Source of the DNA: Phycisphaerae bacterium | GTDB lineage: Bacteria; Planctomycetota; Phycisphaerae; Sedimentisphaerales; Anaerobacaceae | DNA length: 42,791 bases | Assembly (NCBI GenBank): GCA_030615025.1 | Contig: JAUXAB010000027.1 | Span: 1-42,791, forward strand | Direction: 5' to 3' | In this document: one piece after another, positions 33,600-42,138 of the stretch | How the letters are laid out: each line of letters opens with the position of its first letter | Position numbering within the stretch: the first letter of the stretch is position 1 | Notes under the pieces: generated by a model | Databases searched by the model: none | What the model was told of the DNA's origin: nothing | What the model saw: the letters and a program-made list of their open reading frames with translations, nothing else | Translations under genes and position numbers: made by a program

Positions 33600-34421
33600 T
33601 CATCCCGTGCCTGACTCGGCATTCTCATCAGACTCCCTTTTAACCTGCGGGCGTTTTAGTGAGAGGATTAAGCCGTAGACGGATATGATAAGTAATGGAA
33701 TATGCAAAATGCCGAGCCACCAGAGTCGGCTAAAGTTGGCAAATTTGGCCATGTTGTACAAACCGATAATGATACCAACGATACTGGTTACCCGCATAGT
33801 CGCAATGTTGACTCTTGGCCAGTACAGACTCAGCAGCGCCAGATAAACCGGCGTCATCAGGCAAAAGGCCAGCCCTGAACCGTTTGTGACCAGCAAAATG
33901 GGATTGAAATCCGGCCTGCCTTTGCTTGCTGGGTACCAGAACGCCAGAACGGCCAGCGGAACAACCCAGTATCGCCGGATGGGCAGCTTTCTGAAAGTAT
34001 AGTCGTTCTTAAGCACCACCGCCTCCCACGCCCAGAAGCCAGCAACGGCAAGGAACATCACTAAGTTGATAGGGCACATCGACACTCCGTATTTGTCCGT
34101 GAAAGCGATGCTTTGACCAATCGCAAAGAGCACATACGAGATGGCGACGTAGATGCCGAATACGCGGGCGAATTTATTGCGAAGAACCAGGATGCCGATG
34201 ATCGCCAGAATAGCGATTACCTGGAAAATCGGATAGATCTCGGGATGCTTGTAAACGATGGCGTTGCCGAGGGCGTGCTGTATTACCTTTCCCCAATCCT
34301 CTATCTTGTATCCTTTGGATGCATACGGCGGAATAAACTGAATCAAAACAAACAGCACAAAGAACCACCATTTTCGGGTTATTTGTTCCAGCTTGCCTTG
34401 CTGATGAATAAGGTTATTCAT
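33600..34421 (-). CDS. multi-spanning membrane protein of unknown function
   Basis: This 273-aa protein has about eight hydrophobic helices, including WWFFVLFVLIQFIPPYA, VIAILAIIGILVLRN, VFGIYVAISYVLFAIGQSIAF and VMFLAVAGFWAWEAVVL. The C-terminal tail is soluble and charged (KRPQVKRESDENAESGTG). No catalytic or transporter motif was recognised. It is encoded opposite lepB, converging with 168 bases between, and is separated from the next gene by repeat DNA. Function is not assigned; the call as a real gene rests on length, composition and topology. Confidence 0.7.
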   Translation of the reverse strand: MNNLIHQQGKLEQITRKWWFFVLFVLIQFIPPYASKGYKIEDWGKVIQHALGNAIVYKHPEIYPIFQVIAILAIIGILVLRNKFARVFGIYVAISYVLFAIGQSIAFTDKYGVSMCPINLVMFLAVAGFWAWEAVVLKNDYTFRKLPIRRYWVVPLAVLAFWYPASKGRPDFNPILLVTNGSGLAFCLMTPVYLALLSLYWPRVNIATMRVTSIVGIIIGLYNMAKFANFSRLWWLGILHIPLLIISVYGLILSLKRPQVKRESDENAESGTG

Positions 34422-35311
34422 TTCCTGTTTACTCCATTGACTTTGTTAGGCTTTTTGTAGCATTTTTTGCCTTTGAAATAGGTTCGACAAGCTCACTACG
34501 GGTTGGGTTTGATTGGGTTCGTTTTGGGTTCGTTTTGGGTTCGTTTTGGCTTTATTTTGGGTTTAATTGGGTTCGTTTGGGTTCGTATTGGGTTCGTTTT
34601 GGGTTCGTTTTTCCCGTGTTCACCAAGTGTCTTATTTACATAATCCTTTGTTAATACTTTGTTTACGTTCATTTGGGCTTTCTCGAAATTGGGTTCGTTT
34701 TGCATAATAAAGAGTTGATTTGTAGAGGATTCTCTACAGATGTAAAGGAAGGAAGGCATAAGGCACAAGTGCATAAGGCATAAGTGCATAGTTGTGTTGG
34801 GTATAACATCATATTGGGTAAGGAGTTATCTGATAGCATAAAATCCGAAATACTAATATCGAAATTCGAAACAATATCAAAATCTAAATGACCCAAATTC
34901 AAAACTTTGCCTTGCTTGCCAAATAATGGTTTATGGGCGTGCCCCGCACCAAATTACGGCAGCAGCCTAATTGGTGCGGGACGATACGTGCGGTTCTCCG
35001 CTAAATACCTGCCATTTCTATAGCTGTTTGTATTATACCAAACCTGCCCATAATGTTCAATAAAAATCTAACTTTTTTAAAAAAAATTAGGCACGAAGAG
35101 TATTTAAGGTTTAACCACGGATTAGCACTGATTTCACGGATTTTTTAGCCACTAAGGCATCCGCCTTCGCTAAAGCTACGACGGACAGGCTCCGGCACGA
35201 AGAATATAGCCACGAAAAGGCACAAAATGCACAAAAGGGACAAAAAAATGACCAAAAAAGTGCTTTATTTAGTCATCCCCCTGCACGCTAAACGCTATTT
35301 TCTCATTTTTT
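34422..35311. repeat. 890-base composite repeat, collinear with 26428-27182
   Basis: No gene is supported. GGGTTCGTTT tandem units (34503-34615) are followed by the TACTTTGTTTACGTT block, CGAAATACTAA-type units, the CCCGCACCAATT-type palindrome (34943-34980) and the CCTGCCCATAATGTTCAAT block. CACGAAG and CACGGATT units come next (35090-35210), then a segment to GTGCTTTAT at 35268. Most of this matches 26428-27182 in the same order and orientation. TCCGCC...GGCGGA-like hairpin tags are nested within. Confidence 0.75.
34943..34980. repeat. CCCGCACCAATT-type palindrome, copy 3
   Basis: CCCGCACCAAATT is opposed to AATTGGTGCGGG, with GCAGCAGCCT replacing the inner stem of copy 2. The flanks (GGCGTGC on the left, CGGTTCTCCGCTAA on the right) are conserved with copy 2. 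Confidence 0.7.
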
Positions 35312-36565
35312 TCATTTTCTGCGACGCTTTCTCTTTTTCTTTATATATGGTTTGTGTCTTTGTTCCAGGCTGAGGTGGTAAGCATGGTAATCCTCACTAT
35401 CCTCAGTTTTACCTTTGCCACCAAATTCAAATGCAAAGCCTCTTCTTTTGGGACCAAATAATCTCGCATATTCACCTTGAAATGCGTGAAAAGTATGCCA
35501 TTCATAATCATGACGCTTTTTGTCCGCATAATCATGATGCCATGGTCTTCGACCATACTCATCAAATGCGACAGATCTTCCATTTTCGTAACCAATAAAC
35601 ATTTCAGATGAGAAAGAAACTGATCTGGGGTCTGGCATCAAAATGTATGAGCTTCCTATTTCATCCCAACGCCTAAAATTAAACTTCTTTTCGGGATATA
35701 GCCACTCCTCCTTGGCAGCCGCCAAGTAGCGATAAGCACGTTGCTTAACTATGTAATTAATGGCAACAACCTCTTCCTCAGAAAGAATGCGACCTGTCTG
35801 GATGCTAGTGAAATTAAATATTGCGCCCCTAAAAAGCTCAGAGTGAGGCCTTTTTGTTAATGGATTGCTATAGGGATTTCGAATCCAAGACAAGTTGGTC
35901 AAAAGCAAGGCCTTATTAATACTCAATGGAAATATTGTGTGCGTACCATTGAGCCAAATGCCAGGGTCATTGGCACCTAGACACCATTTAGAACGTGGAA
36001 AGCAACCTTGATTATAAACTGTTACTGGATGGTCAGATATAATAAACTTTGTTTCCGATTGGGAAGCATCAACGATGCTCCATACACATTCAGTCCATAA
36101 CGCACAAAAGAGTTGTTGCAACTCCTGCAACTTAAACAAAACCATATTCTTGTCTGAGAGCTTCACAAGATTGGCTAGGTACTTCAACCCTTTTGGTGTA
36201 CGTATCTTCTGTATACTCATATACAACAGTAAGTTTTCAAAGGATTTTTTATCGGCGCTTGGATTCTTGAAATTTGACCAGTATTCAACGGCTGCTACAG
36301 CAAAATTATCAACCTTCCCGAAGAATTTTTCCTCTATCTCTGTAGACTCCCACTCTCCGAATTTTGTTGTGTAAAGATCTCGCTCGTAGAAGCATTTAGA
36401 AGGCCCCCATCGCAGCAATGCCTTTCGTTTGTACCTCTTTTTGCCATTACTGACAGTGTCTGGAGTTAAATCTAAATAGAAAAACTTTTTTTCTCGAACA
36501 TCGTCAGGTAGGAAAAGATATTGGTACCATTTAGGAATATAATGATTTCTGCTATAGTCAGGCAT
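35312..36565 (-). CDS. DUF4238-type protein
   Basis: This protein of about 417 aa begins MPDYSRNHYIPKWYQYLFL, the NHYxPxxYL-type N terminus of DUF4238. The later segment KFIISDHPVTVYN matches the conserved ISDxPV motif of that family. The C terminus is strongly basic (KPYIKKKRKRRRK). An in-frame TTG at 36589 would add 8 residues; the ATG at 36565 better fits the family start. No ribosome site is seen. It lies 166 bases downstream of the KAP NTPase gene on the same strand, in A+T-rich DNA unlike the secretion cluster. The biochemical function of DUF4238 is not established; a role with the NTPase is inference. Confidence 0.75.
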   Translation of the reverse strand: MPDYSRNHYIPKWYQYLFLPDDVREKKFFYLDLTPDTVSNGKKRYKRKALLRWGPSKCFYERDLYTTKFGEWESTEIEEKFFGKVDNFAVAAVEYWSNFKNPSADKKSFENLLLYMSIQKIRTPKGLKYLANLVKLSDKNMVLFKLQELQQLFCALWTECVWSIVDASQSETKFIISDHPVTVYNQGCFPRSKWCLGANDPGIWLNGTHTIFPLSINKALLLTNLSWIRNPYSNPLTKRPHSELFRGAIFNFTSIQTGRILSEEEVVAINYIVKQRAYRYLAAAKEEWLYPEKKFNFRRWDEIGSSYILMPDPRSVSFSSEMFIGYENGRSVAFDEYGRRPWHHDYADKKRHDYEWHTFHAFQGEYARLFGPKRRGFAFEFGGKGKTEDSEDYHAYHLSLEQRHKPYIKKKRKRRRK

Positions 36566-36731
36566 TTTTGAGATTTGGCTTATAGTCAAGAGCCAAATAA
36601 TGATTATACAATCTATATAAAACTGAAAAAAAAGACTGTTTCTTTGTGTATAAGAAGTTCCCGTTGCTTCTTCAATACTCGTCCAATTTTGCGTTGCCCT
36701 TCAGTCGGGATTTTAATCTGTGCTGCATATC

Positions 36732-38129
36732 TTATCTCTCTTCGAACGTTCTTAGCCCTTCCAACTTTTCGTAAATCTTTGAAAATACCTGATCGGGAAC
36801 TTCTCCCCAAGCAGAGAAAGCTTGGCCAAATCCGCGTAGGCTTTTCTGAAAGTCTCCTTCTTCCTTTCCCGACGGATCCCAAAGGCCAAGCTTTTGAAAT
36901 TCCTGCTCCAACTTATCAAGTGTCTGTTCGCCAAACACTCCCAGGTAGAGCAAGAGCGCCCACGAAAAACCAATTCTTTTGTTCTTACTAAATAATGCCA
37001 AATTCTCTAGAAAGGCGGTGAACTCCGACAACGAAATTTCTCCGTGCCCTACTCGGTCGTATACATCTCTATTCTTGATGGAAAGCGCGGTCATAAAGAA
37101 TGTTCCGTTTTGCCAACCCCATAGCAAATGAGAGCTTGGTTTCATAGTAGTTGAAAGAACATGTGCCGTGATTCGGAAGAGTTCATGTATCTGGCGCGCG
37201 TTCAGGGAGAACGCTATGCAGAGCTCAACAATATCATCTGTGCGATAACGATCATGTTCAAAATAGCGAAATCGGTTTTTACTTTCGAATGCTTCTTGGC
37301 TGAGATATTCTTCTAGAAGTTTTCTGCAAAAACGAGCTATCATAGGCTGGGATTTGACCGGCAGACTCACATTCCTATGTGCAAATTTGCGATAGTACTC
37401 ATCAAAAACAAGTTCCTGACCAAAAAGCGCCTTGGCTGATGAAGCTAATTGGGTTTTGTCAACTCCAATCACAAAAATAAGTCCGTGAATATCAAAGAAA
37501 TGCTTGATTGTCTCTAAGAATTCGATGGCATAAGTGGGCCTACAACGGTCTAGTTCATCGACCATTACTAATATAGAATTCTTCGACTTACAAGTAAGAT
37601 TGCAAAGCAAAGTTCTTAGCTTTGTAAAAAGCTCATGCCTTTCTTGATAAACTTGAAAACAAGCATGACCTAATTCCGGCTTAGCCTGTGTGTCTTTAGG
37701 TTCTGCGTATTGTCCTGCCTTGATTACATCGATACCCGTAAACCTTTGTACGACATCATTTCCAATCGACAACGCAAATTTGCATAGTTTTCCGGCTGTT
37801 TCCTTGATCTGCTCTATGTCTTTGCTCGTCTTCTTGGATTTCAGAATATCCAGTAGGGCCGACACAATTGCCAATAGGGGATCTCCCTGAAAATCAGATT
37901 CACCTGCGTTTAGATACACAACCTCAAGTCCATAATCACCTGACCGGAGCTTGTTAGCCCACATTTCGAAAAATGTACTTTTTCCACTTCCAAATTCACT
38001 ATTCAGACTCAGGACGAAACTTTCATCAACAAATCTAGATTCCACCTGAATATACGTTGTGAGATCATCGGCAAATGACTCCAAACCAAACTTGTCAAAA
38101 TTCGAAAACGTCTTAAAGCTATTCTTCAT
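36732..38129 (-). CDS. KAP-family P-loop NTPase
   Basis: This 465-aa protein has Walker A SEFGSGKSTF near residue 46 and Walker B SILVMVDELDRCRP near 188. The family segment HGLIFVIGVDKTQLASSAKALFG follows, with a helical C-terminal half typical of KAP NTPases. Bacterial KAP proteins include phage-exclusion (PifA-type) and other defence-linked members. The usual membrane insertions of many KAP proteins are not evident, so this one may be soluble. It sits between a DUF4238 gene and a Cdd1-type gene on the same strand, within a region flanked by repeats. The start ATG has no clear ribosome site. Confidence 0.85.
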   Translation of the reverse strand: MKNSFKTFSNFDKFGLESFADDLTTYIQVESRFVDESFVLSLNSEFGSGKSTFFEMWANKLRSGDYGLEVVYLNAGESDFQGDPLLAIVSALLDILKSKKTSKDIEQIKETAGKLCKFALSIGNDVVQRFTGIDVIKAGQYAEPKDTQAKPELGHACFQVYQERHELFTKLRTLLCNLTCKSKNSILVMVDELDRCRPTYAIEFLETIKHFFDIHGLIFVIGVDKTQLASSAKALFGQELVFDEYYRKFAHRNVSLPVKSQPMIARFCRKLLEEYLSQEAFESKNRFRYFEHDRYRTDDIVELCIAFSLNARQIHELFRITAHVLSTTMKPSSHLLWGWQNGTFFMTALSIKNRDVYDRVGHGEISLSEFTAFLENLALFSKNKRIGFSWALLLYLGVFGEQTLDKLEQEFQKLGLWDPSGKEEGDFQKSLRGFGQAFSAWGEVPDQVFSKIYEKLEGLRTFEER

Positions 38130-38324
38130 GTTAATCTCTATAGGCGAGCGAAGATATTTCCACTAAACACATTTTCGTAGGATGGGTTTGAGCCCATTCT
38201 CTTCTAATTTTTTTCCACAAGTTCTTAAGAATCAGTGAAATCTGTGGCTCGTCTCTCACATCTTGTGAAGCGTATCTCGTGTTGATTCCGCCTCAGTTGC
38301 TTTTGCCTCCACGTTAGCAGTTAG

Positions 38325-38591
38325 TTATTCTTTATCTTTCCAGTTCTCCCATTTTAACAGCTCAGGGTCATGCTCGGTATTTGAAGCGTAGTATATTGCG
38401 CAGCGGAATACGTAAAGCATACATCTGTCGACTGGAGAGGCCTTAAACTCGCAGAGTCTATCATAATGTTGCTCGGCTTGGGTGCCCTTAAGATCGTCAA
38501 TAGAATGGATGCCGATATTCTGCATGTCCTGGGCAATAGTTTTACCAACGCCGGGAATTTGTTCTAATTCTTGTAAGCTGGATGATTCCAT
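38325..38591 (-). CDS. Cdd1-type helix-hairpin-helix protein
   Basis: This 88-aa protein carries an HhH motif, LEQIPGVGKTIAQDMQNIGI, and then a conserved region with LYxRLCEFKxSPVDRCMLYVFRCAIYYAS and PELLKWENWKD. These match the small pathogenicity-locus Cdd1 family. The HhH suggests DNA binding; the molecular role of the family is not known. It is the first gene of a minus-strand set with the KAP NTPase (195-base gap). It is fully intact. Confidence 0.8.
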   Translation of the reverse strand: MESSSLQELEQIPGVGKTIAQDMQNIGIHSIDDLKGTQAEQHYDRLCEFKASPVDRCMLYVFRCAIYYASNTEHDPELLKWENWKDKE

Positions 38592-38832
38592 AGAAAGGTG
38601 CCTCAGATATTGTTCACCAAATACAATTCACTAATCACTCCTTCGATAAACTCAGGACAAGTATTTACCAATCACGAATTATCTGCCGCCCCAGTTGTCA
38701 GCCCCCGTTGTTAGCCCAAAATACCACAAACCTGCAATTCCCGTCAACAAACTTAATTTTAACGACAACTCTCTCGTCCCGATTTATCGGGACTGGCGAG
38801 GCACACAAAAGAAGTGAAAAGGGAAAGAAAAA

Positions 38833-38878
38833 GTGCTTTATAAGCACATAAATAGCGCCGTCTTACAGTCGGCGGAAG
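38833..38878. repeat. GCTTTATAAGCACATAAATA repeat, right-hand copy
   Basis: It matches 27174-27219 with few differences. The left end GTGCTTTAT also closes the truncated repeat copy at 35260-35268, on the far side of the DUF4238-KAP-Cdd1 region. Confidence 0.75.
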
Positions 38879-38956
38879 ACAGAAAGCACAGGACTGGGGG
38901 CTATATAAAAGGACGGAAAGATGATTGTCCCCCACCACAGGGGTGGATAAAATGGT

Positions 38957-38984
38957 TTGAAAATTCACTTTTTCGGTGTAGACT
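38957..38984 (+). promoter_or_regulatory. possible promoter for the aminotransferase gene
   Basis: TTGAAA, 16-base spacer, TAGACT. It would start transcription about 40 bases before the ATG at 39031. Confidence 0.35.
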
Positions 38985-39030
38985 GACTGATTGTACTGAA
39001 AGACAGGTTTTTGATTTGCAGGATAAGATT

Positions 39031-40302
39031 ATGTCTGAGTTTAAGATGGATAGCCCTCAGAGGCGGATTTCCGACAAACAGATTGAGCCGGCCCAGAGGA
39101 TACAGCGTTTGCCGCCCTATCTGTTCGGGCGATTGAATGCCCTGAAATTAGCCAAACGCCAGGCGGGCGCAGACATTATAGATCTGGGTATGGGCAATCC
39201 GGCTGACAGGGCACCGCAGGTTGTGATTGACAAGCTGTGCGAAGCGGCGCAGGACCGGCGCAACCACCGGTACAGCGCATCAAGAGGTATTAAGGGGCTG
39301 CGAAAAGAAATCGCAAAGAAATACGAGCAAAAATGGAACGTGCAACTGGATCCGGCAACAGAGGTTCTGGCGTGCATCGGCTCGAAGGAAGGTTTCAGCC
39401 ATCTTTGCTTAGCGATGCTTGGGCCGGGGGACACAGCGATTGTGCCGGACCCGGCTTTTCCAATTCATAATTATGCGGTTGCCTTAGCAGGTGCGAACGT
39501 CATATCGGTTCCTTTAGGCTGCGATAAGAAATTCATAAACAATATAGAGATGGTCTGCGAGAACCTTTATCCGAAGCCAAAGCTGCTAATCCTAAACTTC
39601 CCGCACAATCCGACAGCGATGACAGTGGACGAGGGATTTTTCGAGCCGGTTGTTGATTTAGCAAAGCGATTCGGTATAGCGGTGATTCACGATTTTGCTT
39701 ATGGGGAAACCTGTTTTGATGGCTATAAAGCGCCGAGCTTTCTTTCGGTCAAGGGAGCGAAGGATATCGGTGTCGAATTTATTACGATGAGCAAGCCGTA
39801 CAATATGGCCGGTTTTCGCATCGGCTTTGCCGCCGGCAACAAGGACATGCTCGATTACCTTGCGACAATAAAAGGGTACTACGATTACGGTATATTTCAG
39901 GCGGTACAAATAGCGGGCATTATTGCGCTGCGAGACTGTGACGGCGATATTGCCGCTCAGAACGAAAGGTATCAGTCCCGGCGGGATGTTGTCTGCGAGG
40001 GTCTTGCCAGGATCGGCTGGGAGGTAGAGAAGCCGCGCGCTACAATGTTCGTATGGGCAAAGGTGCCGGAGCAGCATTTGCGAGGCAAAGGCACTATCGA
40101 TTATGCGATGGACCTGATGGAGTATGCAGAGGTTGCAATCGCCCCGGGCAGGGCCTTCGGTGAGAACAGCGAAGATTATATGCGAATAGCACTTGTGGAA
40201 AACGAGCAGCGCTTGCGGCAGGCGATTCGCAACATCAGCCGATTTATACAGCAAAAGCCGATAAGAAAAACGATGTCAACGAGAAAAGCTAAGGGCGATT
40301 AA
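39031..40302 (+). CDS. class I/II PLP-dependent aminotransferase (AlaC / LL-DAP aminotransferase-like)
   Basis: This 423-aa fold-type I aminotransferase has the substrate/PLP region IIDLGMGNPADRAP, the tyrosine motif RYSASRGIKGLRKEIAKKY, and the NFPHNPTA loop. HDFAYGETCFDGY carries the PLP-contacting Asp-Ala/Tyr. The catalytic lysine is in TMSKPYNMAGFRIGFAAGN, and the substrate-binding Arg in EDYMRIALVENEQR. The closest recognisable relatives are alanine/2-aminobutyrate (AlaC) and LL-diaminopimelate aminotransferases; sequence alone does not settle which. AGGAT precedes the ATG at 39031. The upstream in-frame extension is encoded by dispersed-repeat DNA and is not part of the protein. Confidence 0.88.
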   Translation: MSEFKMDSPQRRISDKQIEPAQRIQRLPPYLFGRLNALKLAKRQAGADIIDLGMGNPADRAPQVVIDKLCEAAQDRRNHRYSASRGIKGLRKEIAKKYEQKWNVQLDPATEVLACIGSKEGFSHLCLAMLGPGDTAIVPDPAFPIHNYAVALAGANVISVPLGCDKKFINNIEMVCENLYPKPKLLILNFPHNPTAMTVDEGFFEPVVDLAKRFGIAVIHDFAYGETCFDGYKAPSFLSVKGAKDIGVEFITMSKPYNMAGFRIGFAAGNKDMLDYLATIKGYYDYGIFQAVQIAGIIALRDCDGDIAAQNERYQSRRDVVCEGLARIGWEVEKPRATMFVWAKVPEQHLRGKGTIDYAMDLMEYAEVAIAPGRAFGENSEDYMRIALVENEQRLRQAIRNISRFIQQKPIRKTMSTRKAKGD

Positions 40303-40790
40303 TACGCAGTATGCCTTACGGCAGCAGCAACCTGGTGAAAAGAAAAAAGCAGGTTTTATCGGGCGGAGATTGTGAAAAGCGGAGCGCGTAAGCAGAACCG
40401 GCCGTGAACAACAAGCAGGCAACAAGTTTTTTTTACGGTCAGCAGCAATTTTTGCAAAAATTCCTGGCATATTTTTTACCCGTCAAAATCGCGTATTATA
40501 GCCCTTTACGTGATATTATAGGACAATTGGCTGTGGATTGCTCAGCAGTAAAGCTGGAAATACGAAAAAAAAACTTGACTTTTGGAGACAAACTTGGTTT
40601 AATTATTACTAATAGTGAGGGTTCTGCATCTTGAGATAAGCTGCATCTTGTGCCATTAGTTGAGGCAGAAGCGAAACGAGGAAATTGAAGGGGAAGGGAT
40701 TCCTTAAAGGCCGGAATTGAAGTTGAAAGCTTAAGGGACGCCTATTTGGTGCAAAGTAGGTTTTTGACGGTTCTTGAAGGAAGAGAAGAG
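40303..40790. other. 490-base gap with promoter of the PEP-CTERM gene
   Basis: It contains an AACCTG/CAGGTT stem near 40330-40356, the 16-bp palindrome AATTTTTGCAAAAATT (40447-40462) and a strong promoter (40575-40603). A CTGCATCTTG direct repeat follows (40624-40633 and 40641-40650), and then a purine-rich leader. No gene is seen. Confidence 0.55.
40575..40603 (+). promoter_or_regulatory. sigma-70 promoter
   Basis: TTGACT, 17-base spacer, TTTAAT. It predicts a leader of about 180 bases before the ATG at 40791. Confidence 0.65.
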
Positions 40791-41441
40791 ATGAAAAGGG
40801 CGATGAGAAGAATCAGGTTTTTTAGTCTACTGGTCGCTGCAACGCTATTTGTCCAGAATGCGGCTGCGACCATCACTACAATACTGCCAGATAGCTCACA
40901 CCACCAAGGGCGAGCATACTATGGCACCAGGTGTATAGAGTTTGCCGTTTATGACACAGTGACCAACCCGGATGAGTTCATCGGCGCTGACGGCTTTACG
41001 GCACCTGGAACCGGGCGATACATTTATGCGTATCAGATATTCACTAATGATGCCAGCACTTTCCCGGCTGAATATTTTGCCATAGGGGGTATTGGTGAAA
41101 ACGCTCTCGCCGAGCCGGTAAATGATAATATCGGTTGGGAAAGCGATTCGCCAGGTGACCCCGGAGTAGAGCCGGACAGGGCATATATTACTTCGTCGAG
41201 TATGCTTGGTACAATGGGAGCCTGGGAGTTTGATGACAGCCCTTTAGTCGCCGGCGAGCATTCATACTTTTTAGTGCTCCGCAGCAATATGGACTGGACG
41301 TGGGGTACATATACGTTTAATAAAACCCTTGCTGGTGAGCCACCGATTCCTGGCTCTCCATCTATCCCTGAGCCGGGCACGTTAGCATTGCTCGGCATCG
41401 GTAGTTTGCTGACGCTTTTGAGGCGAAAGAGGTATGTTTAG
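40791..41441 (+). CDS. PEP-CTERM protein
   Basis: This protein of about 216 aa has a signal peptide (RRIRFFSLLVAATLFVQNAAAT), a predicted beta-sandwich body and the C-terminal sorting signal IPEPGTLALLGIGSLLTLLRRKRYV. The body is of the kind seen in many planctomycete PEP-CTERM proteins (YIYAYQIFTNDAS, EYFAIGGIGENAL, AGEHSYFLVLRSN). Exosortase is expected to cut at PEP; no exosortase is in the window. A GGAAGAGAAGAG ribosome region precedes the ATG. The specific function is unknown. Confidence 0.85.
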   Translation: MKRAMRRIRFFSLLVAATLFVQNAAATITTILPDSSHHQGRAYYGTRCIEFAVYDTVTNPDEFIGADGFTAPGTGRYIYAYQIFTNDASTFPAEYFAIGGIGENALAEPVNDNIGWESDSPGDPGVEPDRAYITSSSMLGTMGAWEFDDSPLVAGEHSYFLVLRSNMDWTWGTYTFNKTLAGEPPIPGSPSIPEPGTLALLGIGSLLTLLRRKRYV

Positions 41442-41490
41442 TAACATAAGGTGCATCTGCACAGTCAAGTTTTACAACAGGAGTGGGGGG

Positions 41491-42138
41491 ATGGTAAAGA
41501 ACAATTCAATATCCATAGGTTGTCAGAAGGTAATATTAGCCGTTGCGGTTTTTTGCTGTGGCCTGCTTGAGCCGGCATATTGCGAAACGAACGGGCCTGT
41601 GCTGTTGCTTCAACAAACACCTGCTAATGGCGGGACAATAACTCCAGGTGCAGGGGTTCATCACTTTGAAACAAATACAAGTGTTACTTTGATGGCGGTT
41701 CCACAACCCAGCTATCAATTCGTTTTTTGGCTGGGCGATGTGAGTGACACGACATCAAACCGCACTACTGTGTATCTTGATGCACCGAAAATCGTTATTG
41801 CGGTGTTTGAGCGAACCGAATATGCGCTTGAGCAAGCCGGATATGCGATTGAGGAACTGGTAGAGACGACACAGAGCATACCCGGTGGTCGGGGCGGTCT
41901 GATGGTCGGCGCTGCGGATTATGCTCGGCAGGGTGCGATCAGCACCGCAAATGGTAGAAGGCCAAGCGTACGTAAACCACCGCCATCGAAACCGCCTCAA
42001 CAAGAGCCGAAGATTCCGGTCCCGATACCAGAGCCGGCAACGGTGGTATTGTTAGCCGTTGGCAGTTTTCTGGCGTTTGCCAGACGACGGCCAAAGAAAT
42101 TAATCTGTACGAAAACCGGTGACAAAACGCTGAAGTAA
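41491..42138 (+). CDS. PEP-CTERM protein with InlB-B-like repeat
   Basis: This 215-aa protein has a signal peptide (VILAVAVFCCGLLEPAYCE). One domain, TPANGGTITPGAGVHHFETNTSVTLMAVPQPSYQFVFWLGDVSD...IVIAVFE, follows the divergent InlB B-repeat / bacterial repeat pattern. A Pro/Lys-rich linker (RKPPPSKPPQQEPK) leads to a PEP-CTERM signal IPEPATVVLLAVGSFLAFARRR. The protein continues 15 residues beyond the basic cluster, which is unusual for the signal. GGAGTGGGGGG precedes the ATG at 41491; the frame is open to 41434 but that would overlap the previous gene. The 50-base gap suggests co-transcription with the upstream PEP-CTERM gene. Confidence 0.8.
   Translation: MVKNNSISIGCQKVILAVAVFCCGLLEPAYCETNGPVLLLQQTPANGGTITPGAGVHHFETNTSVTLMAVPQPSYQFVFWLGDVSDTTSNRTTVYLDAPKIVIAVFERTEYALEQAGYAIEELVETTQSIPGGRGGLMVGAADYARQGAISTANGRRPSVRKPPPSKPPQQEPKIPVPIPEPATVVLLAVGSFLAFARRRPKKLICTKTGDKTLK

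Larger units (their letters stand above)
38592..39030. other. repeat-bearing gap before the aminotransferase
   Basis: It holds a TCCCGA/TCGGGA hairpin near 38777-38791 and the GTGCTTTATAAGCAC segment shared with 27174-27219 (38833-38878). A possible promoter TTGAAA-16-TAGACT lies at 38957-38984. No gene of its own is seen, although a frame continuous with the aminotransferase is open to 38833. Confidence 0.55.

Noticed and set aside
36613..36882. Minus-strand frame overlapping the 3' end of the KAP gene
   Set aside because: Most of it overlaps the KAP reading frame; the free part (to 36613) lacks a start with a ribosome site and no homology was recognised.
38833..39030. N-terminal extension of the aminotransferase
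   Set aside because: The extension is encoded by dispersed-repeat DNA shared with 27174-27219, and AGGAT precedes the ATG at 39031.
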